This document shows, one piece after another, positions 1-8,526 of a stretch of 64,000 nucleotides of DNA. The DNA lies in assembly GCA_028291985.1 (NCBI GenBank), contig JAQGNE010000044.1, positions 1 through 64,000 of the forward strand, written 5' to 3'. The position numbers and the translations under genes are program-made. The stretch comes from Polaromonas sp. (GTDB taxonomy: Bacteria; Pseudomonadota; Gammaproteobacteria; Burkholderiales; Burkholderiaceae_C). The first letter of the stretch is position 1. Each line of letters begins with the position of its first letter. The notes below the pieces were generated by a model. The model had not been told where the DNA came from, searched no databases, and saw only the letters and a program-made list of their open reading frames with translations.

Positions 1-755
1 TAGGCACCATGAGCAAGTCCAAGAACAACGGTGTGGACCCGCAGGATCTGATCGAGAAATACGGCGCTGACACCGCGCGTCTGTACACCATGTTCACCGC
101 TCCGCCCGAGGCCACGCTGGAATGGAACGACGCTGGCGTTGAAGGCAGCTACCGTTTCTTGCGCCGGGTCTGGAACTTTGGCGTCAGGCTTGTCGCTATA
201 AAAAATGTAGCTACCACTGAAGGTACTGATTGCGCTACAGGCACTTTTGATAAGGAAATCAAGGCTTTGAGGCTGGAAGTGCACACTGTGCTCAAGCAGG
301 TGGACTACGACTACCAGCGCATGCAATACAACACCGTCGTATCGGGGTGCATGAAGCTGCTGAACGCATTGGAGGACTTCAAAGGTTCTGCAAGCGACGG
401 ATCGGCAGCTGCGCTGCGTGAGGGCTTCGGCATCCTGCTGCGTTGCCTGTATCCGGCAACGCCGCATCTCGCGCATGCGCTGTGGTCGGATCTGGGCTAT
501 GCAACTGCAGGCGGCGGGCTGCTCGATGCTGCCTGGCCTGAAGTCGATGCTGCGGCCCTGCGCCAGGATGAGATCGAACTCATGCTGCAGGTCAACGGCA
601 AACTGCGGGGTTCGGTGACGGTAAGTGCTACGGCCGACAAAGCCGCTATTGAATCGGCTGCGCTTGCCAGCGAAGCCTTCATCAAGCAGGCTGCTGGCGC
701 TGCCGCCAAAAAAGTCATCGTGGTGCCCGGCCGCCTGGTCAACATCGTGATCTGA
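1..755 (+). CDS. leuS: leucyl-tRNA synthetase, C-terminal part (5' end outside window)
   Basis: This is the 3' part of a class Ia aminoacyl-tRNA synthetase that charges tRNA-Leu in the cytoplasm. The reading frame is open from base 3, and the KMSKS catalytic loop appears almost at once ([11 protein letters not shown] from base 9). It is followed by the anticodon-binding helical domain and the small C-terminal domain ending QVNGKLRG...GRLVNIVI. The rest of the gene lies upstream of the window. A segment of about 25 residues (near 195-268) between the RRVWNFGV and [13 protein letters not shown] blocks reads like an in-frame short repeat rather than conserved synthetase sequence. The next gene is lptE, as is usual in betaproteobacteria. 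Confidence 0.95.
   Translation, partial: GTMSKSKNNGVDPQDLIEKYGADTARLYTMFTAPPEATLEWNDAGVEGSYRFLRRVWNFGVRLVAIKNVATTEGTDCATGTFDKEIKALRLEVHTVLKQVDYDYQRMQYNTVVSGCMKLLNALEDFKGSASDGSAAALREGFGILLRCLYPATPHLAHALWSDLGYATAGGGLLDAAWPEVDAAALRQDEIELMLQVNGKLRGSVTVSATADKAAIESAALASEAFIKQAAGAAAKKVIVVPGRLVNIVI
195..268 (+). repeat. short GCTAT-type repeat inside leuS
   Basis: The core GCTATAAAAAATGTAGC is followed by GCGCTACAGGCACTTTTGAT and an AAATCAAG tail. This is the same order of motifs as the intergenic copies at 49388 and 59274. It is read through in frame by leuS and encodes a stretch not expected to be conserved. That it arose by insertion is inference. Confidence 0.6.
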
Positions 756-797
756 TAAGGCGGATTTTTGCCTTTCTTCCGTTTCGTCGAGGTACCC

Positions 798-1307
798 ATG
801 CAGCGTCGTTTTTTCCTCAGTAGCGTCACCGCCACCGCCCTGGTCTATGGTCTGGTCGGATGCGGCTTTGCCCTGCGCAAGGCGCCTGATTTTGCCTTCA
901 CCACCCTCTACAGCCCGCTAGGGGAAGGCTCCCAGCTGGGGGTGCAGCTCAAGCGCCAGCTGGAAAGCAGCGGCAAGGTGCGGGTCGTCAACAGCCTGCA
1001 GGCACTGGATGCGACAGGTGCTGTCCTGGACGTGCTGGCGGACCACCGCGAGCGTGTGGTGGTGGGCTACAACTCGTCCGGCCAGGTTCGCGAGCTGCAG
1101 TTACGCATGCGCTTTCGCTTCAAGCTGCGCACGCCCCAGGGCAAAGAGCTGATTCCCGAGTCCGAGATTTCCCTGAGCCGCGACCTCAGCTACAACGAAT
1201 CCAACGCGGTTGCGAAAGAAGCCGAAGAGGCTTTGCTGTATCGCGATATGCAAAACGATATCGTGCAGCAGCTGCTGCGACGCCTGGGAGCGGTCGACAC
1301 CCTGTAG
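798..1307 (+). CDS. lptE: LPS-assembly lipoprotein LptE
   Basis: This is the outer-membrane lipoprotein that plugs the LptD barrel during lipopolysaccharide insertion. The 169-residue product starts with a positively charged, hydrophobic signal (MQRRFFLSS) and has a lipobox L19-V-G-C22, so Cys22 should be acylated. The body (FALRKAP...YSPLGEGSQLGVQLKRQL) and length fit LptE. The ATG at 798 is preferred over the upstream TTG at 768 because it has GAGG about 6 bases upstream and gives a clean signal peptide. It follows leuS by 42 bases. The usual downstream partner holA is displaced to 5028 by an inserted block. Confidence 0.88.
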   Translation: MQRRFFLSSVTATALVYGLVGCGFALRKAPDFAFTTLYSPLGEGSQLGVQLKRQLESSGKVRVVNSLQALDATGAVLDVLADHRERVVVGYNSSGQVRELQLRMRFRFKLRTPQGKELIPESEISLSRDLSYNESNAVAKEAEEALLYRDMQNDIVQQLLRRLGAVDTL

Positions 1308-1392
1308 GCGTGCCCCGCCATCGGTTGCGGCGCGTCTTGCCAGGTTACGCTGTTTCAGCGGCATCCGGGACGCCGTATCCCAGCGGTGAACG

Positions 1393-1938
1393 CCCAAGGC
1401 CGGCACAGGCCCAGCACTTCCGTTGCCGGCTGCCGAGCCGTAATTGAGCTGGCCGGACTTGGCCTTCGCATAAGCAATGAACTCTTCGAGGCTGGTAACG
1501 GGAAGGTCGCGGTGCACGACCTACACACTGGGCGCCTTGAACACGAGCGTGAGGGGTACGAAGTCCTTGTTGGCGTCACAAGGCATCCTGGGGGAGGATG
1601 TGGGATTGACGGCCAGCGCGCCAGTATGTCCCAGGATGAGGGTGTGATCGTCAGTGCTGTTGGCGACTTCCTGCATGGCAATGTTGCCTGCCGCACCGGT
1701 TTGTTCTCGACAAACATGTTCTGGCCAATGGTCTTGCTGATTTGGCCGGCGACGGCCCGTGCCACGATCTCGGAACTGCCGCCGGGTGCAAAACCACAAA
1801 AGCACGACCAGCCGCAGCGGCTTTCTGAGCCAACCCGCTTGCGCGCCTAGCGGGCAGCCAAGGGATCGACGCGGCAGCGGCGCTGGCCTTGATCAGGCTT
1901 CGCCGGTTCAGGTTGACGGGCAGTTCTGGCTACTTCAT
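1393..1938 (-). pseudogene. decayed Bug/TctC-family periplasmic solute receptor
   Basis: Pieces of a tripartite tricarboxylate receptor can be read in different minus-strand frames. From an ATG at 1938 with a GAGGA ribosome site, a twin-arginine-like signal (NRRSLIKASAAAA) is followed by GRAFVVLHP. A frameshift leads to SSEIVARAVAGQISKTIGQ and FVENKP. Another leads to GNIAMQEVAN, ALAVNP and KDFVPLTLV, and after a TAG to SLEEFIAYAKAKSGQLNYGS. There is an amber codon at codon 3, at least two frameshifts, a second stop, and no C-terminal half. The gene is clearly dead. In intact relatives it would bind a carboxylate for uptake; the ligand cannot be told. Confidence 0.85.
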
Positions 1939-2005
1939 GGCTTGTTTTCCTCAAAAAAAGGTAAGCATGGCAAGGTGCACAGATGGCCCATGACGCACCA
2001 TCACG

Positions 2006-2031
2006 ATGCCGTGCATGCCGTGCATGCCGTG
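2006..2031. repeat. 9-bp tandem repeat, about three copies
   Basis: The unit ATGCCGTGC repeats nearly three times in the gap between the receptor remnant and the rocF stop codon. It is too short to be a CRISPR array and no function is evident. Confidence 0.7.
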
Positions 2032-2058
2032 GGCAGCCAGCCCGTTTCGAGCCCTCGA

Positions 2059-2982
2059 TCAGCGCATCAGCGTGCTTTTGCCAAACAGGCTTTCAACCAG
2101 GTCCAGCGCAACTTCTGCCGTGCCGTTGCGCACATCCAGCGCCGGGTTGAGCTCCATGACATCCAACGACGCCAGCAAGGCTGTGTCGGCAATCATTTCC
2201 ATGCACAGCTGGGCTTCGCGGTAGGTAGGCCCACCGCGAATCGATGTGGCCACGCCAGGGGCGATGGACGCGTCCAGAAAGTCCACATCAAAACTCACAT
2301 GCAGGTGGGTGTTGTCGTCCATGCCGGAAAGGGCTGCTTCCATGGTCTGGCGCATGCCCATCTCGTCGATGTAGCGCATGTCAAAGACCTCCATGCCGGA
2401 CTCGCGCACGAGACGTTTTTCGCCCTCATCCACGCTGCGGATGCCGATCTGGCGAAACACCGCCGGCGTGGTGGCCGGCGTGGTGCCGCCCATACCGGTC
2501 AGCTCTGCCGGGCCGTAGCCGCACAGCACTGCTACCGGCATGCCGTGGATATTGCCTGTGGGTGTGAGCGCGCGGGTGTTGAAGTCGGTATGCGCATCCA
2601 GCCACAGCACGCGCAATTTTTTTCCGACCGCACGGCAATGCCGCGCCACCGCGCTGATCGAGCCAATACCCAGGCAATGGTCGCCGCCCATCAGGATCGG
2701 TGTGTGGCCTGCGCTCAGGCTGTTGAACATCGCGTCATGCACTGCCTGGTTCCAGGCGACCACTTCGGGCAGGTGGCGGTGGCCGTCCTGCGGCGGCTGC
2801 CACGGGTTGGCGGGGCCGCTGACATTGCCGGTGTCTGTTACCAAGAGGCCCTGGCCGCGCAATGTTTCCAGTATGCCCGCCACCCGCAGCGCTTCGGGTC
2901 CCATCGACGAACCGCGGCTGCCCGCGCCCACATCAGTGGGGGCGCCAATCAGGTCGACCGGAAGTCTGTCGGGGTTTGCCAT
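2059..2982 (-). CDS. rocF: arginase
   Basis: This enzyme hydrolyses L-arginine to ornithine and urea using a binuclear manganese centre. The 307-residue product shows the family metal-binding motifs: GGDHCLGIGS, DAHTDFN and SFDVDFLD, with the expected histidine and aspartates. The last motif has Asp-Ala where Asp-Pro is common. The ATG at 2982 (MANPDRLPVDLIGAPTD) is chosen because arginases begin shortly before this strand; the longer frame upstream has no similarity. It lies 49 bases downstream of ocd on the same strand and is probably cotranscribed. Together the two convert arginine to proline. Agmatinase or formiminoglutamase is less likely given the close match to the arginase motif spacing. 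Confidence 0.88.
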   Translation of the reverse strand: MANPDRLPVDLIGAPTDVGAGSRGSSMGPEALRVAGILETLRGQGLLVTDTGNVSGPANPWQPPQDGHRHLPEVVAWNQAVHDAMFNSLSAGHTPILMGGDHCLGIGSISAVARHCRAVGKKLRVLWLDAHTDFNTRALTPTGNIHGMPVAVLCGYGPAELTGMGGTTPATTPAVFRQIGIRSVDEGEKRLVRESGMEVFDMRYIDEMGMRQTMEAALSGMDDNTHLHVSFDVDFLDASIAPGVATSIRGGPTYREAQLCMEMIADTALLASLDVMELNPALDVRNGTAEVALDLVESLFGKSTLMR

Positions 2983-3031
2983 GCGGGCTCCAGGGTTGCG
3001 TGAGATGTCATCAAGGGAAGGCCGGGTTGGC

Positions 3032-4138
3032 TCAGGCCATGACCGACACCGGTCGGCGCTGCAACTCGGCATTTTGCGGGTTTTTGGTGACGAATGTGGC
3101 GCTACAGGGGGCCAGCAGCCCGAACAGGTCTTTCGGGTCGGCCAGCTGCGGTATCAGGTCGATCTGCCGGCGCTTGCCGGCTTCGTCTGCCAGCTGCAGC
3201 TTGTGCAGGTAGCACAGGGCCGAATAGTCCTCCAGCGCAAAGCCGACCGAGTCAAAAATCGTTACCACCTCTGCGGTGGCGCGCCCTGCCGTGGTGCCGT
3301 TCAGCACATCGGCAAACTCGGTCACCTCAAAATCGGCCGGCAGTTGCTGGATTTCCCCTTCGATGCGGGACTGCGGCTCGTACTCGACAACGATGTGTGC
3401 ATCGACGCGCAGCAGGATATCGGGATGCAGCTCGGTCTTGCCCGGGCAGTCTCCACCTACTGCATTGATATGCATGCCGGGCTTGATCATCTCCGGGCTC
3501 AAGATGGTGGCATTGCGCTTGTCGGCAGTGGCGGTGGTGACGATATCTGCGTTGGCAACGGCTTGCGCTGCCGATGCGCAGATGATGACCTTCAGGCCAT
3601 CCAGCTTCATGGCCTTCAGGTTGCGGGCCAGCTTGTTGCTGGCCCCAGCGTCGATGTCAAACAGCCGTAATTCACGTATACCCACCATGGCGTGAAACGC
3701 AATTGCCTGAAACTCACTTTGCGCCCCGTTGCCGATCAGCGCCATGGTCCGGCTGTCAGGCCGTGCCATCCACCGGGCCGCCAACGCCGACATTGCCGCG
3801 GTCCGCAGCGCGGTGGTGATGGTCAGCTCGGACAGCAGCAAGGGATAGCCGGTATCGACATCGGCCAGCACGCCGAAAGCAGTCACGGTCAGCAGCCCGG
3901 CATCGGTGTTTTTCGGGTGCCCGTTGACATATTTGAACGAGTACATGCGCCCGTCACTGGTGGGCATCAGCTCGATCACGCCGACCGGCGAATGAATCGC
4001 ATGACGGGCTGATTTGTCAAACTGGTTGAAGCGCCGGTAGTCGGCCTCGATCTCCGCCGCGAGGCCTTCGATAAAGGCGGCCGGTCCGCGCTGGTTGACG
4101 ATGCGCTGGATGTCCTGAATGCCGATGTAGTCGACCAT
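3032..4138 (-). CDS. ocd: ornithine cyclodeaminase
   Basis: This member of the ornithine cyclodeaminase/mu-crystallin family converts L-ornithine to L-proline and ammonia with NAD recycling. The 368-residue protein has the N-terminal substrate half (SFKYVNGHPKNT, then ADVDTGYPLLLSEL) and a Rossmann half beginning MALIGNGAQSEFQAIAF, followed by GGDCPGKTEL. Length fits bacterial Ocd (about 350). It is the first gene of an ocd-rocF pair, divergent from an Lrp/AsnC regulator starting at 4325, a common layout for amino-acid catabolic genes. Regulation by that Lrp-type protein is inference from position. The block lies between lptE and holA and so looks acquired. Confidence 0.92.
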   Translation of the reverse strand: MVDYIGIQDIQRIVNQRGPAAFIEGLAAEIEADYRRFNQFDKSARHAIHSPVGVIELMPTSDGRMYSFKYVNGHPKNTDAGLLTVTAFGVLADVDTGYPLLLSELTITTALRTAAMSALAARWMARPDSRTMALIGNGAQSEFQAIAFHAMVGIRELRLFDIDAGASNKLARNLKAMKLDGLKVIICASAAQAVANADIVTTATADKRNATILSPEMIKPGMHINAVGGDCPGKTELHPDILLRVDAHIVVEYEPQSRIEGEIQQLPADFEVTEFADVLNGTTAGRATAEVVTIFDSVGFALEDYSALCYLHKLQLADEAGKRRQIDLIPQLADPKDLFGLLAPCSATFVTKNPQNAELQRRPVSVMA

Positions 4139-4324
4139 GATGTGCTCCTGGTTTTGCCGTAACCCGACGCCGTGTGTGTGTCAGGCTGGCGCTGTCATGC
4201 TGATTGGCTTGAAATCGATTGTCCGAAAGGCCCTGTTCAATGAATAGCCAGTAAGCTGCGCAGTTCAGCGATCAGATTGCGCAAAATGCTACTACTTTCT
4301 GGCGTTTTGTCAGTAGACTGCTGC

Positions 4325-4750
4325 ATGGACGATACCGACCGCCAATTGATCGCACAGCTGCGCCGCGATGCCCGCACCAGCATTGCCGCCCTGGCTGCAC
4401 GATTGAAAGTCTCGCGCGGCACCGTCACCAACCGTATCAAGCGACTGGAGGACGACGGTGTCATCGTGGGCTACACGGTGCGGGTGCGCCCCGAGGCGCT
4501 GCAAAGCGTCATCAAGGCCTGGATGAGCATTGCGGTAGAAGGCAACCAGACGCGGGTGGTGATCGCCAGCCTGCTGGGCGAGCCGAATGTAGCGGCGCTG
4601 CATGACACCAATGGGCGCTGGGATCTGCTGGCTGAACTGCGGGCGGAGAACCTGCAGGAGCTGGCCAAGGTGCTGGAGCGGATACGGCTGGTGAAGGGGA
4701 TCAGCAATACCGAGACGAGCATTCATCTGGAGACTTATCGCTTGGGGTGA
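4325..4750 (+). CDS. Lrp/AsnC-family transcriptional regulator
   Basis: The 141-residue product has an N-terminal winged helix-turn-helix typical of Lrp (MDDTDRQLIAQLRRDART, then LKVSRGTVTNRIKRLEDDGVI) and a C-terminal RAM ligand-binding domain ending NTETSIHLETYRLG. The ATG at 4325 is preferred over an upstream start at 4277, because Lrp proteins begin directly with the D-x-x-D-x-x-I/L motif. It is divergent from ocd with about 186 bases between the starts, which should hold both promoters and the operator. The likely role is arginine- or ornithine-responsive control of ocd-rocF; the effector is not known from sequence. Confidence 0.88.
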   Translation: MDDTDRQLIAQLRRDARTSIAALAARLKVSRGTVTNRIKRLEDDGVIVGYTVRVRPEALQSVIKAWMSIAVEGNQTRVVIASLLGEPNVAALHDTNGRWDLLAELRAENLQELAKVLERIRLVKGISNTETSIHLETYRLG

Positions 4751-4767
4751 TTTTCTTGGCCTTTTAT

Positions 4768-4985
4768 GGCTTTAGCCCAGGTTGCTTCTTAGGTTTTCGC
4801 TATTGAAATCGTAGCGTTTTCGTTGTTCCAGAGTCGTTCATTGTTTTGATGCTGCTCACCGGGCAACCCCGGCCAGCAGCCTGAAAACAACCCACAGCCC
4901 AGGAATAACAAGAAACGTAAACGCTACGATTTGAATAGCGATAACCCCAGGTTGTTACGGGGCAAAAACATCAAAAGACCAATAA
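4768..4985. repeat. nested composite palindrome, copy A
   Basis: Left core GCTATTGAAATCGTAGC (4799-4815) and right core GCTACGATTTGAATAGC (4923-4939) are inverted copies matching at 16 of 17 positions. Between them lies a GC-rich hairpin (4851-4880) with arms GCTGCTCACCGGG and CCCGGCCAGCAGC and a 4-base loop. The outer flanks (near 4768-4798 and 4940-4985) are also imperfectly inverted. It fills the gap between the Lrp gene and holA, and a second copy lies at 12100-12363. Confidence 0.8.
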
Positions 4986-5027
4986 TCAAACAGCTTGTTG
5001 CCTCCCAAGCTAACCTAAACTCCGCTC

Positions 5028-6146
5028 ATGCAAATCGCGCCCAACCAGCTCAACGACCACCTCAAGCGCGGCCTGAAAAGCCTCTACACCCTGCACGGTG
5101 ACGAGTCGCTGCTGGTTCAGGAATTTGCCGACGCCCTGCGGCTGGAGGCGCGCAGGCTGGGGTACACCGAACGCACCGTGCACACGGTGTCGGGCGCGCA
5201 TTTCGACTGGAGCGAGGTGCTGGCCAGCGGCGGCTCGCTCAGCCTCTTTGCTGACAAACAGATCGTCGAGATTCGTATTCCCAGCGGCAAGCCCGGCAAG
5301 GACGGCTCGGTTGCCCTGCAGCAGATTGCCGAACGTGCGCGGGGCGACGACTCCACGCTGACGCTGGTGATGCTGCCCCGGCTGGACAGCCTGACCACCA
5401 AAGGCGCCTGGTTTGGTGCGCTCGACAGTTTTGGCGTCACCGTCAAATTCGAACCGATCGCACGCGCGATGCTTCCGCAGTGGATCTCGCAGCGGCTGCA
5501 ACTGCAGGGCCAGCGCGTGGCCGCGGGCGAGGAAGGCCAGCGCACGCTGCAATTTTTTGCCGATCGCGTGGAGGGCAACCTGCTGGCAGCGCATCAGGAA
5601 ATCCAGAAACTGGGCCTGTTGCACCCAGTGCTGCCGAGCGGCGAAGGCGCGGTGCTCAGCTTTGAGCAGGTTGAAAACGCGGTGCTGAACGTGGCGCGCT
5701 ATGACGTCTTCAAGCTGGCAGAAGCGGTGCTTGGCGGCCAGTCGGTTCGGGTGGCGCGCATGCTGGACGGCCTGCAGGCCGAGGGCGAGTCGGAGGTGCT
5801 GGTGCACTGGGCCATCAGTGAAGACATACGCGGCATGAAGCGGGTCAAGGACGCCATCAGCGCGGGCAGGCCGATGCCGATGGCGCTGCGCGAAAACCGC
5901 ATCTGGGGCGTGAAGGAAAAGCTGTACGAGCGTGCGCTGCCCAACATCAGCGACACCGCGATGGGCAACCTGCTCAACGCAGCGCACAAGGTTGACGGCA
6001 TCGTGAAGGGCTTGAAGCAGCCCGACTGGCCGGCCAGCGGCTGGCAATCGCTGCAGCGGCTGGCCGCTATGGTTTGCGAGCAATGCGCATCGCCGGTGCG
6101 TGGAGGAGCTGCGTCACAGAGGCAGCCACGCCTTCCTTCGCGCTAG
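5028..6146 (+). CDS. holA: DNA polymerase III subunit delta
   Basis: The delta subunit is the clamp-loader wrench that opens the beta sliding clamp during replication. The 372-residue protein starts MQIAPNQLNDHLKRGLKSLYTLHGDE, typical of betaproteobacterial HolA, with the AAA-like N-terminal domain (ASGGSLSLFADKQIVEIR, LVMLPRLDSLTTKGAWF) and the C-terminal collar (VARYDVFKLAEAVLGG). The last 25 residues or so are rich in Arg, Ser and Gln and may be variable tail. holA normally follows lptE directly; here 3.7 kb of arginine-catabolism genes and repeats intervene. No clear ribosome-binding site is seen before the ATG. Confidence 0.92.
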   Translation: MQIAPNQLNDHLKRGLKSLYTLHGDESLLVQEFADALRLEARRLGYTERTVHTVSGAHFDWSEVLASGGSLSLFADKQIVEIRIPSGKPGKDGSVALQQIAERARGDDSTLTLVMLPRLDSLTTKGAWFGALDSFGVTVKFEPIARAMLPQWISQRLQLQGQRVAAGEEGQRTLQFFADRVEGNLLAAHQEIQKLGLLHPVLPSGEGAVLSFEQVENAVLNVARYDVFKLAEAVLGGQSVRVARMLDGLQAEGESEVLVHWAISEDIRGMKRVKDAISAGRPMPMALRENRIWGVKEKLYERALPNISDTAMGNLLNAAHKVDGIVKGLKQPDWPASGWQSLQRLAAMVCEQCASPVRGGAASQRQPRLPSR

Positions 6147-6249
6147 GGGTTTTCACACACTGCCTTTCGCATGCGTGAAATCACGCTCGTTGAGGCACGA
6201 TACTGTCGCTAGACATCAGCTTCGCCTCATCAATCGCCGTAGGTATTTC

Positions 6250-6545
6250 ATGAGCCAGCTACGGATTAACGACTATCTCAAACAGCTCGACATCATCAAA
6301 AAGGCAAGCAGAAGCCATCGTGAAACCATTGTTCGCGAGGCATTCAGTGACCGGTTGGATGAAAACGGCGTGCTGGCGTTTATCAGCACCGCAGCTTCAT
6401 CGAAAGCCGAACCTTCGACGGCTTTCGCAAGACCGTTGCGCAGGAGTTTTCTGAGAGATCTACGGGATCGACTTCGGTCGCGATGTGCGCGCCAACCCAA
6501 AACTAAGTGGCACTAAACACAACGTCTTCGGCATACAGACTGGGC
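6250..6545 (+). pseudogene. remnant of a type ISP restriction-modification gene
   Basis: The first residues (MSQLRINDYLKQLDIIKKAS, then ETIVREAFSDRL) resemble the N-terminus of large helicase/N6-adenine methylase fusion proteins. They then jump to pieces from the methylase part: GVLAFI, RSFIESRTFDGFRKTVAQEF and, in a further frame, IYGIDFGRDVRANPKLSG with TKHNVFGIQTG. Intact relatives are over 1000 residues long, so nearly everything between the two ends has been deleted and at least two frameshifts are present. The remnant runs into the 3' end of the opposing Uma2-type gene. No function is expected. Confidence 0.75.
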
Positions 6546-7025
6546 GGCGATCAGCTTCAGGGTCAAGCGCACCAGGTTAACGCGCTGGTACAGCTCGACA
6601 TACGGGCGGTCTTGCGCCAGCAAGACATATTCGCGCAGGCTCGGCAGCTTCTGGTAAGCGGTCCATTTTTCGCGCCGATCGGTGGATCCGGTGCCGGGCG
6701 ACAAGACCTCGGCAACCATGCAGGGACTGGTTTTGAAATAGGCCTCGTCGTCATGCGGGTCACGGACCAGCATCACATCCGGGTAGTAAAAGGTGCCGCC
6801 GGCGTCGAGGCGCAGTTTCATGTCGCTCATGAAAGTCTGACACCCGTTTTTTGCTTGTAGATTGCAGTAGCTGGTGAAGTTCACGGCGACGCGGTTATGG
6901 TTGGCGCTGCCGCCCGCCATGGCATAAACCCTGCCGTGCACAAACTCGTGACGCACTTCGGCATGCTCTTCGCTGTTCAAATAATCGTCTTCACTCAAGG
7001 GTTTGAGCAGGGCTTGAACCATCAA
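6513..7025 (-). CDS. Uma2-family PD-(D/E)XK nuclease-like protein, altered C-terminus
   Basis: The 170-residue product has the Uma2 (DUF820) fold: an N-terminal LSEDDYLN and HEFVHGRVYAMAGGS segment, then the nuclease-like core with Asp in YYPDVMLV, Glu in CMVAEVLSPGT and Lys in DRREKW. Proteins of this family occur in large numbers in some bacteria and their substrate is mostly unknown. After VELYQRVN the sequence no longer looks like the family and ends in an Arg-rich tail, where the reading frame enters the type ISP remnant on the other strand. The gene was therefore probably cut by the same deletion that destroyed its neighbour. Activity is uncertain. Confidence 0.75.
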   Translation of the reverse strand: MMVQALLKPLSEDDYLNSEEHAEVRHEFVHGRVYAMAGGSANHNRVAVNFTSYCNLQAKNGCQTFMSDMKLRLDAGGTFYYPDVMLVRDPHDDEAYFKTSPCMVAEVLSPGTGSTDRREKWTAYQKLPSLREYVLLAQDRPYVELYQRVNLVRLTLKLIAAQSVCRRRCV

Positions 7026-7060
7026 ATCACTATGGCGCAGCGCGTGTGAAAATATAAGCC

Positions 7061-8353
7061 ATGAAGGACATCCCTATCGACCAGCTCATGCAAGCCATGG
7101 GTATGAAGGCAAAAACAGCTTCAGCCCAGGTGGCACGAGCGCCAGCAGCTATCAAAAACAAAGCACTTTCCGGCTTGGCGGGGCTGCTGAGGGCTAACCT
7201 TGCCGCGTTGGCGCAGGCCAATCAGCGTGACCTGGACCGCGCGGGTGCGTCCGGCCTGGCCGGCCCCCTGCTGGACCGCCTCAAGCTCACGCCAGCCATC
7301 ATCGAGACCGTCGCCGTCGGCTGTGAGCAACTGGCCGTGATGCCTGATGTGATCGGCGACATCATCGGCATGAAAGAGCAGCCCAGCGGCATCCGCGTGG
7401 GCCAGATGCGGGTGCCGATCGGGGTTTTCGGCATGATTTACGAAAGCCGTCCCAACGTCACCATTGAGGCCGCATCGCTGGCTATCAAAAGTGGCAATGC
7501 CTGCATCCTGCGTGGTGGCTCCGAGGCTATCGAGTCCAACAAGGCGCTGGCCGGGCTGGTGCAGCAGGCATTGACAGGCGCGGGTTTGCCGGCCGATGTG
7601 GTGCAACTGGTGCCTACCACTGACCGTGAGGCCGTGGGCCAGCTGATCGCCATGCCGCAGTATGTGGATGTGATCATTCCTCGCGGCGGCAAGGGCCTGA
7701 TCGAGCGCATCAGCCGCGATGCGAAGGTGCCGGTTATCAAGCACCTGGACGGCAACTGCCATGTGTATGTGGATGACCCTTGCGACATGGCCATGGCCGT
7801 CAAGGTGGCCGACAACGCCAAGACGCAGAAATACAGCCCCTGCAACGCGACCGAAAGCCTGCTGGTCGCCAGCGGCGCGGCATCCACTTTCTTGCCGCTG
7901 ATCGGCGCGATCTATGCTGCCAAGGGTGTGGAAATGCGGTGTGATGAGGCCGCAGCCCATATCCTGCGAGGGGTGACAGCTATCGATAACGTAGCAAATA
8001 TTGTGCTGGCGACCGAGCAGGACTGGTATGAGGAATACCTCGCGCCCATCATCAGCATCAAGATCGTGGCGGGGCTGGACGAGGCCATCGCGCATATCAA
8101 CCAGTACAGCAGCCACCATACCGACGCGATCATCACACGTGACCATGTGCACGCGCAGCGCTTTCTGCGCGAGGTCGACTCGGCCAGTGTGATGGTCAAC
8201 GCCAGCACCCGTTTTGCCGACGGGTTCGAGTTTGGCCTGGGTGCTGAAATCGGCATCAGCACCGACAAGTTCCATGCCCGCGGGCCGGTCGGCATTGACG
8301 GCCTTACATCGCTCAAATATGTGGTGTTGGGCAGTGGTGAAGTGCGGCTTTAG
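7061..8353 (+). CDS. proA: gamma-glutamyl phosphate reductase
   Basis: ProA reduces gamma-glutamyl phosphate to glutamate semialdehyde with NADPH, the second step of proline synthesis from glutamate. The 430-residue protein has the aldehyde-dehydrogenase fold: [16 protein letters not shown], the [15 protein letters not shown] segment, IPRGGKGLI and the catalytic Cys261 in YSPCNATES. The C-terminal block ([20 protein letters not shown], then [18 protein letters not shown]) is complete. It lies downstream of holA, but the two are separated by the nuclease and methylase remnants. No proB is present here. The nearby ocd gives a second, glutamate-independent route to proline. Confidence 0.97.
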   Translation: MKDIPIDQLMQAMGMKAKTASAQVARAPAAIKNKALSGLAGLLRANLAALAQANQRDLDRAGASGLAGPLLDRLKLTPAIIETVAVGCEQLAVMPDVIGDIIGMKEQPSGIRVGQMRVPIGVFGMIYESRPNVTIEAASLAIKSGNACILRGGSEAIESNKALAGLVQQALTGAGLPADVVQLVPTTDREAVGQLIAMPQYVDVIIPRGGKGLIERISRDAKVPVIKHLDGNCHVYVDDPCDMAMAVKVADNAKTQKYSPCNATESLLVASGAASTFLPLIGAIYAAKGVEMRCDEAAAHILRGVTAIDNVANIVLATEQDWYEEYLAPIISIKIVAGLDEAIAHINQYSSHHTDAIITRDHVHAQRFLREVDSASVMVNASTRFADGFEFGLGAEIGISTDKFHARGPVGIDGLTSLKYVVLGSGEVRL

Positions 8354-8526
8354 AAGCGCAGCTGCAAGTGACTTCGGCACCCGTTGGCCGCGGCATCGCG
8401 GCAATGGGTTCGCTGGGTGATCGTTCGCCTTACCCCTTGTAACCTTCGGCCACGTCCCCAATGTCTCTAAAATTCAGATGGTTATAGCCACGCCGTATAA
8501 CAGCATCTCTTACCGAAAGTGGCCGT

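Noticed and set aside
2006..2031. Iteron-like origin repeats
   Set aside because: Only three 9-base units, no AT-rich region and no replication initiator gene nearby.
1759..3003. Long plus-strand open frame of 414 codons
   Set aside because: It is antisense to rocF and the receptor remnant, rich in His, Arg and Gln as expected for a GC-rich shadow, with no family features.
7978..7996. GCTATCGATAACGTAGC inside proA as another repeat copy
   Set aside because: It encodes part of an otherwise well-aligned ProA region and lacks the second half of the repeat, so chance or weak similarity is likelier.
7121..8461. 446-codon minus-strand frame
   Set aside because: It is antisense to proA, whose catalytic motifs are all present on the plus strand.
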